This document shows, in pieces, positions 34,232 through 43,096 of a stretch of 64,000 nt of DNA. Each line of letters opens with the position of its first letter. Position 1 is the first letter of the stretch. The notes below the pieces were generated by a model. That model ran no database searches and was not told the DNA's origin. It saw only the letters and a program-made list of their open reading frames with translations. A program made the translations under genes and the position numbers. The stretch comes from Acinetobacter puyangensis (GTDB lineage: Bacteria; Pseudomonadota; Gammaproteobacteria; Pseudomonadales; Moraxellaceae). Location of the stretch: assembly GCF_900096995.1 (NCBI RefSeq), contig NZ_OANT01000006.1:108460-172459 (forward strand), in the 5' to 3' direction.

Positions 34232-36595
34232 TTACGAACGTACACGAATACGTTCTGGATCGTAAAAAGGTAATGCCACCACTTGCGCTGTCAGACGTTT
34301 CTGTTGACCATCCAGCTTGCCTATTTCAACCGCAGTACCTAAATCTGCGTACTGTGGTGCAAGGCGGCACAGCGCAATCTGCTTTTGTAAAATCGGGGAA
34401 TTAGTCGCACTGGTAATCACGCCCACTGGATAGCGTCCTGTACTTGGATAAACCAGATCACCATGTACAGCAGCTTGACTGTGTTCCAATACCAGACCCA
34501 CCAATTTATGCCGACTTTGTGGACTTTGGTTTTGAATAGCATCTTTGCCAATAAAATTTTCTTCCTTGGTTTTTAAGGGCACAGTAAAGCCAATCCCCGC
34601 CTCAAATGGATTGGTCTGTGGGCTAAATTCATGTTCAGCAAAGATCAGTCCAGCTTCGATGCGCAACATATCCAGTGCATCAAAGCCCATTGGGGCAATC
34701 TCATAGGGCTGCCCAGCCTGCCAGATTGCATCCCAAAGCTGTGTGCCGTGATCGGGATGGCACCAGACTTCAAAGCCCAACTCGCCTGTATAGCCCGTAC
34801 GTGACACCATCACTGGAAAACCTGTTGGTCCACCCAAGCGCCCCAAAGTAAAATGAAACCATGCCAGTTTCTCAATTGAAGGTTGATGTTCAGGTGTCCA
34901 GATCAATTGCTGTAATAATTCACGGCTATGTGGCCCTTGTACTGCTACATTATGAATCTGATCAGAAGATGCCCGAATACTGACTTGATAATTGAGTTTT
35001 TCAGCCTGCTGTTTTAGCCACACGCCTGTGTAGTCATCACCACAGACCCAACGGAAATTGTTCTCCCCCATACGGAAGATCGTGCCATCATCCAGCATTC
35101 CGCCTGTTTCCAGACAAATCGCCGAATAGGCAATTTCACCAATTGCTAGTTTTCTGACATTACGTGTCAGGGCATATTGTAGAAATTTCTCGGCATCCGG
35201 CCCGACCACTTCAAACTTGCGTAATGCAGAGAGATCAATCATCGCAACCCGTTCCCGACAGGCTAGATATTCAGATTTTGCTCCCCACCCATCGTATTGT
35301 GCTGCTACCCAATAACCACGATAATCGACGATATGTGAGGTTAAAGTCGCAATACGTGGATAAAATGCACTATTTTTAGTCATACGAGGCATCTCCTCAG
35401 GCGTAACACGGTAAGCGATTGATCGGGGAAAATATTCACTTTCATCATAAATTCGTACATGAATATCAGTCGGTATCCAGCCATTAGACGGATCAATGTC
35501 ATCTGGACAGGCAGAAGATGCACACACTAAATCTTTGGCGGCACGTAACAACACATAATCACCCGGTCTGGACCATGGCTCGTCCATAGAAATCGTGCCA
35601 CAGGCTTCAACTTGGGTGTTATAGAAGAAATTAATCGCAGGCCAAGCAGTTTTTGCAGCAATACCATGGCACTTCAGGACTTGATTAAAATTTTCGGTAC
35701 AGGAAATATGCCCGAAATAGCCACTATCTTCATAAAATTTTGGGCTACAGGCAGTAAGAAACATGTCATGCCGCCCCACGGTATCCTGCACCATTTCGAC
35801 CAGTGTTTGCATATTTGCCCCAGCAAAACGGGAGTGTAATCCAGGCGTGGGTGTACTGTGTCCAAGCAAAGTCCGTGTGGCAACTGCATCCAAACCTATT
35901 TCTTTGCCTTGCGCCAGTGCTTCGGCATCAAAGGCTAAAAAATCAGAACATTGCTTGCCAGAAACATCGATAATTTGTATCCATTGCCCTGCTTTAACCC
36001 GATAAGTTTTGGCACTGGCACGAGGAATACGGATTTCTTGTACGGGTGTTGCCAAGGGTTCAGGCAAATATTCTGTCAAGGCTTGTTGTGTATGTATAAT
36101 TGCAGTGATCTCATTAATACATGCGTGTTGATCGATGCATAAATCTTGACCAGTATTAAAGACCATCATTTTTCCATCTTCAAGACAGCTAAATTTGATG
36201 TTTTGTGTACCGTCAATACAGACAATACGTTGTAGATCTTGCACATCAATCTGATGCTGCTGCAATTGTTGTTTTAAGCGCAGACTGGATTGACGATTTT
36301 GTTGTAATTGTGCCAAAGTCTGGCTGGCAGCAGTAATTTGAATGGTCCCTGCATCACTCATGGCTTGCACTAAACTGGGTTTAAAATATCCGTTAAGATC
36401 ACGAATTAACAACTCAAGGCTTTGTCCTTTGGGAAGACAAAATTCAATCACATCACCTTGCTGAATATTGATTACTTTGAGATATTGTGCATCAATACGA
36501 ATATTCAGTGCCTCAATTGGTTTTTGCAAATGAATATAATGCGCACCAATTTTGGCATTTTGCCTTTGCGACTGCTCCTGCAAAAGTTCAGACAT
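34232..36595 (-). CDS. tdm: Trimethylamine N-oxide demethylase
   Basis: 787 residues in the order expected for Tdm. A DUF1989 metal-binding part follows a ~200-residue N-terminal extension: 'AGQWIQIIDVSGKQCSDFLAFDAE', 'GRHDMFLTACSPKFYEDSGYFGHISC'. The C-terminal half is GcvT-like and binds folate: 'MIDLSALRKFEVVGPDAEKFL', 'VMVSRTGYTGELGFEVW'. Tdm of Methylocella splits TMAO to dimethylamine and formaldehyde, and the GcvT part can pass the C1 unit to tetrahydrofolate. I start at ATG 36595 (AAGGT seven bases upstream). The tmm gene in the same cluster supplies its substrate. Confidence is high because of domain order plus context. Confidence 0.9.
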   Translation of the reverse strand: MSELLQEQSQRQNAKIGAHYIHLQKPIEALNIRIDAQYLKVINIQQGDVIEFCLPKGQSLELLIRDLNGYFKPSLVQAMSDAGTIQITAASQTLAQLQQNRQSSLRLKQQLQQHQIDVQDLQRIVCIDGTQNIKFSCLEDGKMMVFNTGQDLCIDQHACINEITAIIHTQQALTEYLPEPLATPVQEIRIPRASAKTYRVKAGQWIQIIDVSGKQCSDFLAFDAEALAQGKEIGLDAVATRTLLGHSTPTPGLHSRFAGANMQTLVEMVQDTVGRHDMFLTACSPKFYEDSGYFGHISCTENFNQVLKCHGIAAKTAWPAINFFYNTQVEACGTISMDEPWSRPGDYVLLRAAKDLVCASSACPDDIDPSNGWIPTDIHVRIYDESEYFPRSIAYRVTPEEMPRMTKNSAFYPRIATLTSHIVDYRGYWVAAQYDGWGAKSEYLACRERVAMIDLSALRKFEVVGPDAEKFLQYALTRNVRKLAIGEIAYSAICLETGGMLDDGTIFRMGENNFRWVCGDDYTGVWLKQQAEKLNYQVSIRASSDQIHNVAVQGPHSRELLQQLIWTPEHQPSIEKLAWFHFTLGRLGGPTGFPVMVSRTGYTGELGFEVWCHPDHGTQLWDAIWQAGQPYEIAPMGFDALDMLRIEAGLIFAEHEFSPQTNPFEAGIGFTVPLKTKEENFIGKDAIQNQSPQSRHKLVGLVLEHSQAAVHGDLVYPSTGRYPVGVITSATNSPILQKQIALCRLAPQYADLGTAVEIGKLDGQQKRLTAQVVALPFYDPERIRVRS

Positions 36596-36645
36596 ATATA
36601 ATACCTTGATCATTAAAAATTTATTCCAAAGCACACTGGCTTATC

Positions 36646-36916
36646 TAGGGTCTGTCATCATTTGATAAATAGGTTGCGTTGTAGGCTAAAATTTCTTCAA
36701 ACAAGGCATGAAACGCAGGCAATGGTTATTCCCTTGTCAAGTTTCATAACGAAGTTTGGGGGAATTTTAGCCACAACCCTACGGGACAAGGAGATTTTTT
36801 GACGCTACTGCGTTATGAATAGTTCATTTAGAATGACTAAATCTCACTATTCATGCCTTGTATCGCCTAAAAAATGTCCATTGTCGCAACCATAGATTAA
36901 ATGGCGACAGACCCTA
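36646..36916. mobile_element. 271-bp MITE-like element with 21-bp terminal inverted repeats
   Basis: The ends TAGGGTCTGTCATCATTTG (from 36646) and the complement of 36896-36916 match at 18 of 21 positions. Both are bounded by TA, as in elements mobilised by IS630/Tc1-type transposases. No transposase frame is present. Inside are further inverted repeats: GTTGTAGGCTAAAATT with AATTTTAGCCACAAC, CAAGGCATGAA with TTCATGCCTTG, and GAATAGT with ACTATTC, so the transcript could fold extensively. The left end lies about 50 bp upstream of the tdm start codon. The family of the parent element is unknown. Confidence 0.7.
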
Positions 36917-36994
36917 GCCAATATCTAAAGTTTTTATGCAAAGCACAATCGCCCCAAAGGCATACTTAAAAATAGGTAAGTAAATTTACAGACC

Positions 36995-37011
36995 TTGGCA
37001 TAATTTGTGCT
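36995..37011 (+). promoter_or_regulatory. Sigma-54-type promoter upstream of the two-component genes
   Basis: TTGGCATAATTTGTGCT keeps the GG-N10-GC spacing of -24/-12 promoters, with a good -24 (TTGGCAT) and one mismatch in -12. It lies 204 bp before the kinase start and 47 bp before a small ORF. Two direct repeats ACAGGA(A)TATTTT follow (37023, 37044). Confidence 0.55.
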
Positions 37012-37057
37012 AAAAATAACTAACAGGAATATTTTTTAATTTACAGGATATTTTAAA

Positions 37058-37153
37058 ATGCGATTTAATACTGGATTTTTTTCTTATCTCATTCAGATGC
37101 AGACAATGATAGACAAAGCAAATTTGTTGCCAGATCTTGCCTTCATTATTTAA
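37058..37153 (+). CDS. Possible small ORF, 31 residues
   Basis: ATG 37058 opens a 31-codon frame (MRFNTGFFSYLIQMQTMIDK... ending AFII). AGGA lies nine bases upstream. It begins shortly after the sigma-54-type promoter and ends 61 bp before the kinase gene, so it could be a leader peptide. I recognise no family; chance occurrence is quite possible. Confidence 0.25.
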   Translation: MRFNTGFFSYLIQMQTMIDKANLLPDLAFII

Positions 37154-37214
37154 AAAGCAGTGCCACTTCTGCATATCAGCGATAAAACCATGTGCTTAGG
37201 CGGGAGAAATTAAG

Positions 37215-38423
37215 TTGTTAGGACAAAAATGGTGGAAGTCATTACGATTTGGTACTTCACACGCCTTGGCGTCACAACACATAGCACCAGCCTCAACATT
37301 GGTATTATCAGGTGCTTCACCAGAATATGCGCTTTTTTTGGCAGAACAACAAATACAATTGATTATTATGGATCAGGAATCCATCGCTTTGCCCCAGATT
37401 ATTCAACAATTGCAACAAAGTTGGGCACGGCAATGTCATGATCGACAATTATTTATCGTCTATTGTTATCCTTTTAGTCATGAATGTTTTTTATATCATG
37501 CCCCAGAAGATTATCTTGGTGGAACGGAACTTAAATTTTTACAACAATTATTATTAAGAAAGTCCATTCAAGCCGATCAAAACCAGATAATTCAACAGGC
37601 AATTCCCTATTCCGATCAGCTTTTTTCCGCCAAAATGATTGCTAAAAATCATAATCGTTTCATTTGGCGTATCTATTTAACTGAAACAGCGCAATTTGAT
37701 CAGCACTCTTTTGAGCCAGTAGATCGCTGTTTAACGTTAGGTCTACAACAGTGGTTAAATATTTACGATCGACAACAAGCGGTGTTAGAACAGGAACGCC
37801 GTGAATTTGCAGCGGAACTGCACGATAGCATTGCACAGGTCTTAGGTTTTTTACGTCTTAAATCGGCACAACTGCATCAAAGCTGTAAAAGCAATCCACA
37901 GTATCATGCATTATTAGAATGTACACATGAGCTTGCCAACTATACCCATTATGCTTATCAGCAAACACGGGATTTAATTACTGCATCCCGTCTGATTCAT
38001 CAAGATCTGGATTTTTCCAGCGCCTTAAAAAAAATTATTGATGAGTTTTCCAGACAATCTGCCATAGATTTTGAACTGGACAATCGTGTCCCGCATTTAA
38101 ATATTACCGCCAAACAAAGCATACAATTGATTTATATCATTCGTGAGAGCTTAAGTAATATTGTTCGTCATTCACAAGCTACGCACGCCAGAATTTATAT
38201 TGAACAGCAAAAACAAGGCGATTTAAAAATTTATATTCATGATGATGGTATTGGTATGGCACTGAAAAATAAACGCAGCGATAGTTTTGGTTTGGAAATC
38301 ATGCAGGAACGTGCCGAACGTATTGGTGCCAGTTTAAAGATTATGCCACGGCATCCACATGGTACAACTGTGTTGGTTCAACTTGATGCTTGCCCACCAA
38401 AGGAGAAAACCGATGCCATATAA
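37215..38423 (+). CDS. Soluble NarX/UhpB-type sensor histidine kinase
   Basis: 402 residues, no membrane helix. The N-terminal ~190 residues are unfamiliar, with no nameable sensor domain. A HisKA_3 dimerisation domain follows with the phospho-accepting His in 'RREFAAELHDSIAQVLGFLRL', then a HATPase_c domain: 'IYIIRESLSNIVRHSQATHA' (N box) and 'DDGIGMALKNKRSDSFGLEIMQERAERIGA' (G boxes). Start is TTG 37215, eight bases after GGGAG; no ATG fits. The response regulator start lies inside its last codons. It presumably senses a cytoplasmic signal of methylamine or nitrogen status (inference from context). Confidence 0.85.
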   Translation: MLGQKWWKSLRFGTSHALASQHIAPASTLVLSGASPEYALFLAEQQIQLIIMDQESIALPQIIQQLQQSWARQCHDRQLFIVYCYPFSHECFLYHAPEDYLGGTELKFLQQLLLRKSIQADQNQIIQQAIPYSDQLFSAKMIAKNHNRFIWRIYLTETAQFDQHSFEPVDRCLTLGLQQWLNIYDRQQAVLEQERREFAAELHDSIAQVLGFLRLKSAQLHQSCKSNPQYHALLECTHELANYTHYAYQQTRDLITASRLIHQDLDFSSALKKIIDEFSRQSAIDFELDNRVPHLNITAKQSIQLIYIIRESLSNIVRHSQATHARIYIEQQKQGDLKIYIHDDGIGMALKNKRSDSFGLEIMQERAERIGASLKIMPRHPHGTTVLVQLDACPPKEKTDAI

Positions 38424-39102
38424 AGTCAGTATCGTCGACGATCATGCACTGTTTCGACGTGGTGTTGCCGAGCTATTACAGCAATCTGCGCAATATCATG
38501 TCTTGGCACAATATTCCTCTGGACAGGCACTTTTACAGGACATGGCACAGCATTATCCAGATTTACTGTTACTGGATTTACATATGCCAGAGGCATCAGG
38601 TATTGATGTATTAAAACGCATTCGTGAAAATGATGCATCTCTTAAAATTGTCATGTTGACTGCCAGTGATGATGATCAACAAATTATTGAAGCCCTGCGT
38701 CTTGGTGCAAACGGTTTTTTATCCAAAGATACGGCACCCGATGAAATTCTGCAAAAACTGGCGCAAGCGTTAACTGGACAAACCGCACTAAATCAACATG
38801 GTATTAATGTATTGGCGCAACAATTACGCCAGCAACCTGTCATCAAAACCGCTTCTGATCTGGATCGCCCAGCGCAATATGCCAAAAATAGCGATTTGAG
38901 CATTTTGCAGGAAATTACCCAGCGTGAAAAAGAAACTTTATTGCTGATCGCCAAAGGCTTAAATAACAAACTCATCGCACGGGAACTTGGCATCAGCGAT
39001 GGTACGGTCAAAGTTTATGTTAAAAATTTATTACGTAAATTAAATCTTCATTCTCGCCTTGAGCTTTCGGTCTGGACGCATCAACATTTAAATTTAGATT
39101 AG
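38413..39102 (+). CDS. NarL/FixJ-type response regulator
   Basis: 229 residues. The receiver domain has the acidic pocket 'SIVDDHALFRRG', phospho-Asp in 'LLLLDLHMPEASG', Thr in 'IVMLTASDDD' and Lys in 'LSKDTAPDE'. A GerE/LuxR HTH follows: 'ITQREKETLLLIAKGLNNKLIARELGISDGTVKVYVKNLLRKLNL'. Start at ATG 38413 (AAGGAG seven bases upstream) overlaps the kinase gene by 11 bp, so translation is probably coupled. It lacks an AAA+ domain and so cannot itself activate the sigma-54 promoters seen in this cluster. Confidence 0.9.
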   Translation: MPYKVSIVDDHALFRRGVAELLQQSAQYHVLAQYSSGQALLQDMAQHYPDLLLLDLHMPEASGIDVLKRIRENDASLKIVMLTASDDDQQIIEALRLGANGFLSKDTAPDEILQKLAQALTGQTALNQHGINVLAQQLRQQPVIKTASDLDRPAQYAKNSDLSILQEITQREKETLLLIAKGLNNKLIARELGISDGTVKVYVKNLLRKLNLHSRLELSVWTHQHLNLD

Positions 39103-39120
39103 AACAATAAGGAGCGTGTG

Positions 39121-39912
39121 ATGAGCAGATGGTTTCGTCGTCAATTTGAAAAGCAGCAACAAACACAACATTTATGGCTAGACAGTTTTGATCAATTCTC
39201 AGAAAGTATTTTGCTGCTTGATGAAAACTTTAATGTCATGCGTTATAACCATACGTGGCAACATTTTATTGAGTCCATTTTTCCACGCCAGCAGCAAGAA
39301 ATTCCTTTACATTTTATCCGTGAGCTAAAACGCTATATTTATCCCGATGATCTCTATACGGTCACTCAACTGCTTAATCCTCACAACAAAAACACCGAAC
39401 ACGGCATTCGTTTGATTCATCAGCAACAATTATTCTGGTTTAAACTACGCTGTCAGCATGTTTATGATCCCCAACAAGCCACAAATTATTATTACTTTTT
39501 TTTAACCGAACAAACCCATCAAATTAAGCAAGCCTCACTACGTCTAGCCCAGCAACGGAGTTTAGATGGTTTGCTACAACGATTACCGATCATGTTGTAT
39601 CGTTCACGAAATGATCGCAACTGGACCATGGAATACGTCAATGAAGGCTGTCAGCAAATTACCGGATATTTACCCGAACAATTAATAAATAGTCCTTTAT
39701 ATGGCCAGCGTATTTACCCGCCAGATAATGATTATGTCTGGTCATCTGTACAGCAGGCTTTGGATCATAAACAGATTTTTTATCTTGCCTACCGCTGGAG
39801 AGATGCCCATGACAATCTGATTCAGGTCAAGGAAATTGGACAAGGTCTTTACTCAAAAAGTGATATGGTGCTGGGAGTAGAAGGTGTAATCTTTAAAGAT
39901 ATGGATGCTTGA
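39121..39912 (+). CDS. PAS-domain protein without output domain
   Basis: 263 residues. An N-terminal PAS-like fold ('DSFDQFSESILLLDENFNVMRYNHTWQHFIESIF') and a C-terminal PAS_3 fold ('RSRNDRNWTMEYVNEGCQQITGYLPEQLINSPLYGQRIYPPDN', 'LAYRWRDAHDNLIQVKEIGQGLY') leave no room for a kinase, cyclase or DNA-binding domain. AAGGAG lies six bases before the ATG; the gene follows the response regulator by 18 bp. Because the adjacent kinase has no recognisable sensor, this protein may be its detached sensory partner. That is inference. Confidence 0.75.
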   Translation: MSRWFRRQFEKQQQTQHLWLDSFDQFSESILLLDENFNVMRYNHTWQHFIESIFPRQQQEIPLHFIRELKRYIYPDDLYTVTQLLNPHNKNTEHGIRLIHQQQLFWFKLRCQHVYDPQQATNYYYFFLTEQTHQIKQASLRLAQQRSLDGLLQRLPIMLYRSRNDRNWTMEYVNEGCQQITGYLPEQLINSPLYGQRIYPPDNDYVWSSVQQALDHKQIFYLAYRWRDAHDNLIQVKEIGQGLYSKSDMVLGVEGVIFKDMDA

Positions 39913-39937
39913 TACAGATAAAAATGCTTAAAAGGAT

Positions 39938-39969
39938 AAAGCGTTGTAACAACATGGCTACAACGCTTT
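39938..39969. terminator. Bidirectional terminator
   Basis: AAAGCGTTGTA and TACAACGCTTT arms with a ten-base loop and A/T runs outside, between converging genes. Confidence 0.85.
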
Positions 39970-39982
39970 TATTTTAAATGAC

Positions 39983-40747
39983 TTAGAAACTTTTGCTCAG
40001 GGTAAATACTGCACCTGTATCAACCCCACGTTTTGTAACCCGTGCCAATCCATCCGTGTCAATATTGGTACCGACTGCCGCCAACTCTGCTGTTAAACCG
40101 GCCAAGGATTTTAAATCATAGCTGATGCCCACTTTCCAGTCGATATAATCGTCTGCACTGGCATCTGCCAAAGCACCAGTTTGATCAATGCTGGTATAGC
40201 CCAGTCCTGTCACAAGACCAAAGCCCGTATCGGCAATTGGCACTACATATCCCAAGCTGAAATTCCACTCATCTCCAGCAAATCCAGCATAATCATCACC
40301 GTAGTTAATACTGGTCAGTAAACTATCATGATTAATGATGACATCTGCAAAGCTTAATTTGACCGAAAATTCATTCCATGCCCAGTCCGACCAGCCGGGA
40401 TAATTAAAACGGGTATAACTGATATCCAATACAGGTTTGAGGGTATCAGAAAAATTCAACTCGGTACTGTAACCCAAATAAGGACTTAATTCCAAATGTG
40501 GGCTATCATCACCAAAATGTACATTAGAACCAAACACACCCAAATACACCCCAGAATCATGGGAAACGGTAAAGGTCGCTTGTACCGCAGGATCATTTTG
40601 CGTTTGGCTTAAACCACGAAAACGATAATCTGTTGTCAGAGCCGCAGTTCCGCTTAAACTCAAGCCCAGAGAATTGGTTTCTTCCGCAGCGAGTGCATTG
40701 GACATTACTGCAACAGTCATTGCAAGGACAGCAGTTTGTTTTAACAT
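39983..40747 (-). CDS. TIGR02001/Gcw_chp-family outer membrane protein
   Basis: 254 residues. A cleavable signal peptide (MLKQTAVLAMTVAVMSNALA) precedes a beta-rich protein with the family signature 'LTTDYRFRGLSQTQNDPAVQATF' and 'YLGVFGSNVHFG'; it ends with 'TLSKSF', a C-terminal Phe typical of outer-membrane barrels. Members are often called TorF and encoded near nitrogen-compound genes; the pore substrate is unknown. A diffusion channel for methylated amines or TMAO would fit here (inference). Start at ATG 40747 (GGAG nine bases upstream). Confidence 0.75.
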   Translation of the reverse strand: MLKQTAVLAMTVAVMSNALAAEETNSLGLSLSGTAALTTDYRFRGLSQTQNDPAVQATFTVSHDSGVYLGVFGSNVHFGDDSPHLELSPYLGYSTELNFSDTLKPVLDISYTRFNYPGWSDWAWNEFSVKLSFADVIINHDSLLTSINYGDDYAGFAGDEWNFSLGYVVPIADTGFGLVTGLGYTSIDQTGALADASADDYIDWKVGISYDLKSLAGLTAELAAVGTNIDTDGLARVTKRGVDTGAVFTLSKSF

Positions 40748-40948
40748 ATGATTGTTCTCCATCATAAATATGAATCAACGTGATTTGAAACTTGATGAAA
40801 TCCTATCAAAACCCCTTAGCCCCAACCCAATAACAGCAATGCTGTCAAATTCAATCCTCATGCATGACAAAAGCCATGCAATTGTCAGAAAAATATTCAT
40901 GAAATAAATAAGGATTGAAAAGCAGGTCTTGAATAACTTGATCAAATT
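40748..40948. other. Intergenic region before the TIGR02001 gene
   Basis: 201 bp with no gene. A weak minus-strand GG-N10-GC arrangement (GC...CC near 40880-40900) is too degenerate to call. Confidence 0.3.
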
Positions 40949-42280
40949 TTAGAATTTCTGACCTGGTACCCAGTTTGTACCTGCCAATGGCACACGCGCC
41001 ATCGCCGCAGATTCAACAGTTAATGCCACCAAATCTTCTGGATCAAGATTATGTAAGTGTGATTTTCCACAGGCACGTGCCATGGTTTGTGCTTCTAATA
41101 CCATCACCCGCAGATAGTTAGCCAGATGACGGCCCCCCTCGACAGGATCAAGGTGCTTGGATAATTCTGGATCCTGTGTGGTAATCCCTGCTGGATCCTG
41201 TCCATTTTGCCAGTCGTCATAGTAACCCGCTGCCGAACCAATCTTTTTCAAATCTTCATTTAGACGTGGATGGTTATCTCCAAGTGCAATTAAGGCGGCT
41301 GTACCAATCGCCACTGCATCGGCACCCAGTGCCATTGCTTTTGCTACATCGGCACCTGTACGAATCCCACCAGAAACAATCAATTGCACTTTACGATGCA
41401 TGCCCATTTCCTGTAGCGCTTGTACCGCTTGTGGAATAGCGGACAAAATCGGGATACCGACATGTTCAATAAACACTTCCTGTGTTGCTGCTGTACCGCC
41501 CTGCATACCATCCAGTACAATCACATCAGCTCCAGCCTTGACTGCAAGTTTGACATCGTAATATGGACGGCTGGCACCAATTTTGACATAAATCGGTTTT
41601 TCCCAATCGGTGATTTCACGTAATTCAGCAATTTTAATCGCCAGATCATCTGGACCGGTCCAGTCGGGATGACGACATGCACTGCGTTGATCGACCCCAA
41701 TCGGCAAGGTCCGCATCCCTGCCACACGTTCTGTCACTTTCATCCCCAGTAACATACCGCCACCACCTGGTTTTGCGCCCTGTCCTAAGACCACTTCGAT
41801 AGCATCTGCTTTACGCAGGTCATCTGGATTCATGCCATAACGGGAAGGCAAATATTGATAAACCAGATATTTTGATTGACCGCGTTCTTCTGGTGTCATG
41901 CCACCATCACCAGTTGTAGTAGATGTACCGACAATACTGGCACCACGTCCTAAAGCTTCTTTGGCATTGGCAGATAATGCCCCAAAGCTCATACCGGCAA
42001 TGGTCACAGGGACTTTCAGATGAATCGGTTTTTTGGCAAATCGTGTGCCCAATACCACATCTGTACCACATTTTTCACGATAACCTTCAAGCGGATACCG
42101 TGACATACTTGCACCGAGTAAAAGCAGATCATCAAAGTGCGGTAATTTACGTTTGGTACCACCGCCACGAATATCATAGATTCCTGTGGCTGCGGCACGT
42201 TGAATTTCTTGAATGGTCAAACGGTCAAATGTCGCTGATTCACGTAAGACAGGGTCGATATGTGTTGTTGCTTGAGTCAT
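40949..42280 (-). CDS. mgsC: N-methylglutamate synthase subunit C (FMN glutamate-synthase domain)
   Basis: 443 residues of the GltS FMN-binding (alpha/beta barrel) family: 'PVTIAGMSFGALSANAKEALGRGASIVGT', 'GAKPGGGGMLLGMKV', 'KIGASRPYYDVKLAVKAGADVIVLDGMQGGTAAT' and 'GGIRTGADVAKAMALGADAVAIGTAALIALG'. In the N-methylglutamate pathway it forms the flavin subunit that helps make N-methylglutamate. Order gmaS-mgsA-mgsB-mgsC in one minus-strand operon, plus mgdABCD nearby, identifies it over ordinary glutamate synthase. GGAGAAAG precedes the ATG. Confidence 0.9.
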   Translation of the reverse strand: MTQATTHIDPVLRESATFDRLTIQEIQRAAATGIYDIRGGGTKRKLPHFDDLLLLGASMSRYPLEGYREKCGTDVVLGTRFAKKPIHLKVPVTIAGMSFGALSANAKEALGRGASIVGTSTTTGDGGMTPEERGQSKYLVYQYLPSRYGMNPDDLRKADAIEVVLGQGAKPGGGGMLLGMKVTERVAGMRTLPIGVDQRSACRHPDWTGPDDLAIKIAELREITDWEKPIYVKIGASRPYYDVKLAVKAGADVIVLDGMQGGTAATQEVFIEHVGIPILSAIPQAVQALQEMGMHRKVQLIVSGGIRTGADVAKAMALGADAVAIGTAALIALGDNHPRLNEDLKKIGSAAGYYDDWQNGQDPAGITTQDPELSKHLDPVEGGRHLANYLRVMVLEAQTMARACGKSHLHNLDPEDLVALTVESAAMARVPLAGTNWVPGQKF

Positions 42281-42308
42281 GTTTCTTTCTCCAAATCAGA
42301 CGACAGTG

Positions 42309-43037
42309 TTAGTAAGCAGATGCATTATCTACTTTGAAGTTATACAGTTGACGGGCTGAACCGTAGCGTTTGAAAGCGGCTGGATCTTCATCAAATCCTG
42401 CTTTTTGCAATAGTTCCTTTAACTCAAGCAAATGTTCTTCACGCATTTCTTTTTCAATACAATCCGAACCCAGTGATTTCACCGTACCTTTGACATAGAT
42501 TCGTACTTCGTAAAGTGAATCGCCCAGTGCATCGCCTGCATCACCACACACCACCAGACGACCTGCCTGTCCCATAAAACAGCTCATATGACCAATGCTA
42601 CCGCCCACGACAATGTCCACACCTTTCATGGAAATGCCACAGCGTGCGCCTGCATCACCATCAATCACCAGCAAGCCACCATGCGCTGTTGCACCTGCGG
42701 CCTGTGAGGCACTGCCCTTAATCCGAACCGAACCAGACATCATGTTTTCTGCAACACCCACACCAACATTGCCCTGCACGACAATATCTGCCTGTTGATT
42801 CATACCTGCACAGTAGTAGCCCGCATGTCCTTGAATATCTACTGTCACAGGCGCATTGATCCCCACGGCAATATTATGTTGACCATCTGGATTGGTGACT
42901 GTCCATTGTTTGACCTGTTCAACAATTTCAGCGGTATGCAAGGCTTGATTCAGTTCACGGATGCTGTCTTTGCTTAAATCATATGTGCTTTTTTCTGCAC
43001 TCAATACCAATTCTTCTGCCAATGCTGTAGCACTCAT
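42309..43037 (-). CDS. mgsB: N-methylglutamate synthase subunit B (GltB GXGXG-like)
   Basis: 242 residues resembling the C-terminal GXGXG beta-helix domain of glutamate synthase: 'DIQGHAGYYCAGMNQQADIVVQGNVGVGVAENMMSG', 'VRIKGSASQAAGATAHGGLLVIDGDAGARCGISMKGVDIVVGG'. Strong AAGGAG before the ATG. It lies between mgsA (59 bp away) and mgsC (28 bp away), as in known mgsABC operons. Structural role in the synthase complex is inferred from GltB. Confidence 0.88.
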   Translation of the reverse strand: MSATALAEELVLSAEKSTYDLSKDSIRELNQALHTAEIVEQVKQWTVTNPDGQHNIAVGINAPVTVDIQGHAGYYCAGMNQQADIVVQGNVGVGVAENMMSGSVRIKGSASQAAGATAHGGLLVIDGDAGARCGISMKGVDIVVGGSIGHMSCFMGQAGRLVVCGDAGDALGDSLYEVRIYVKGTVKSLGSDCIEKEMREEHLLELKELLQKAGFDEDPAAFKRYGSARQLYNFKVDNASAY

Positions 43038-43096
43038 GGTCTGCTCCTTAAATCTTTTTCAATCTTTAAATATTTATGTGATCAATTGGTTATGCC

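Noticed and set aside
40870..40905. Minus-strand sigma-54 promoter before the TIGR02001 gene
   Set aside because: GG-N10-GC spacing is met, but the flanking bases (ATGGCTT / ATGC) match the consensus poorly.
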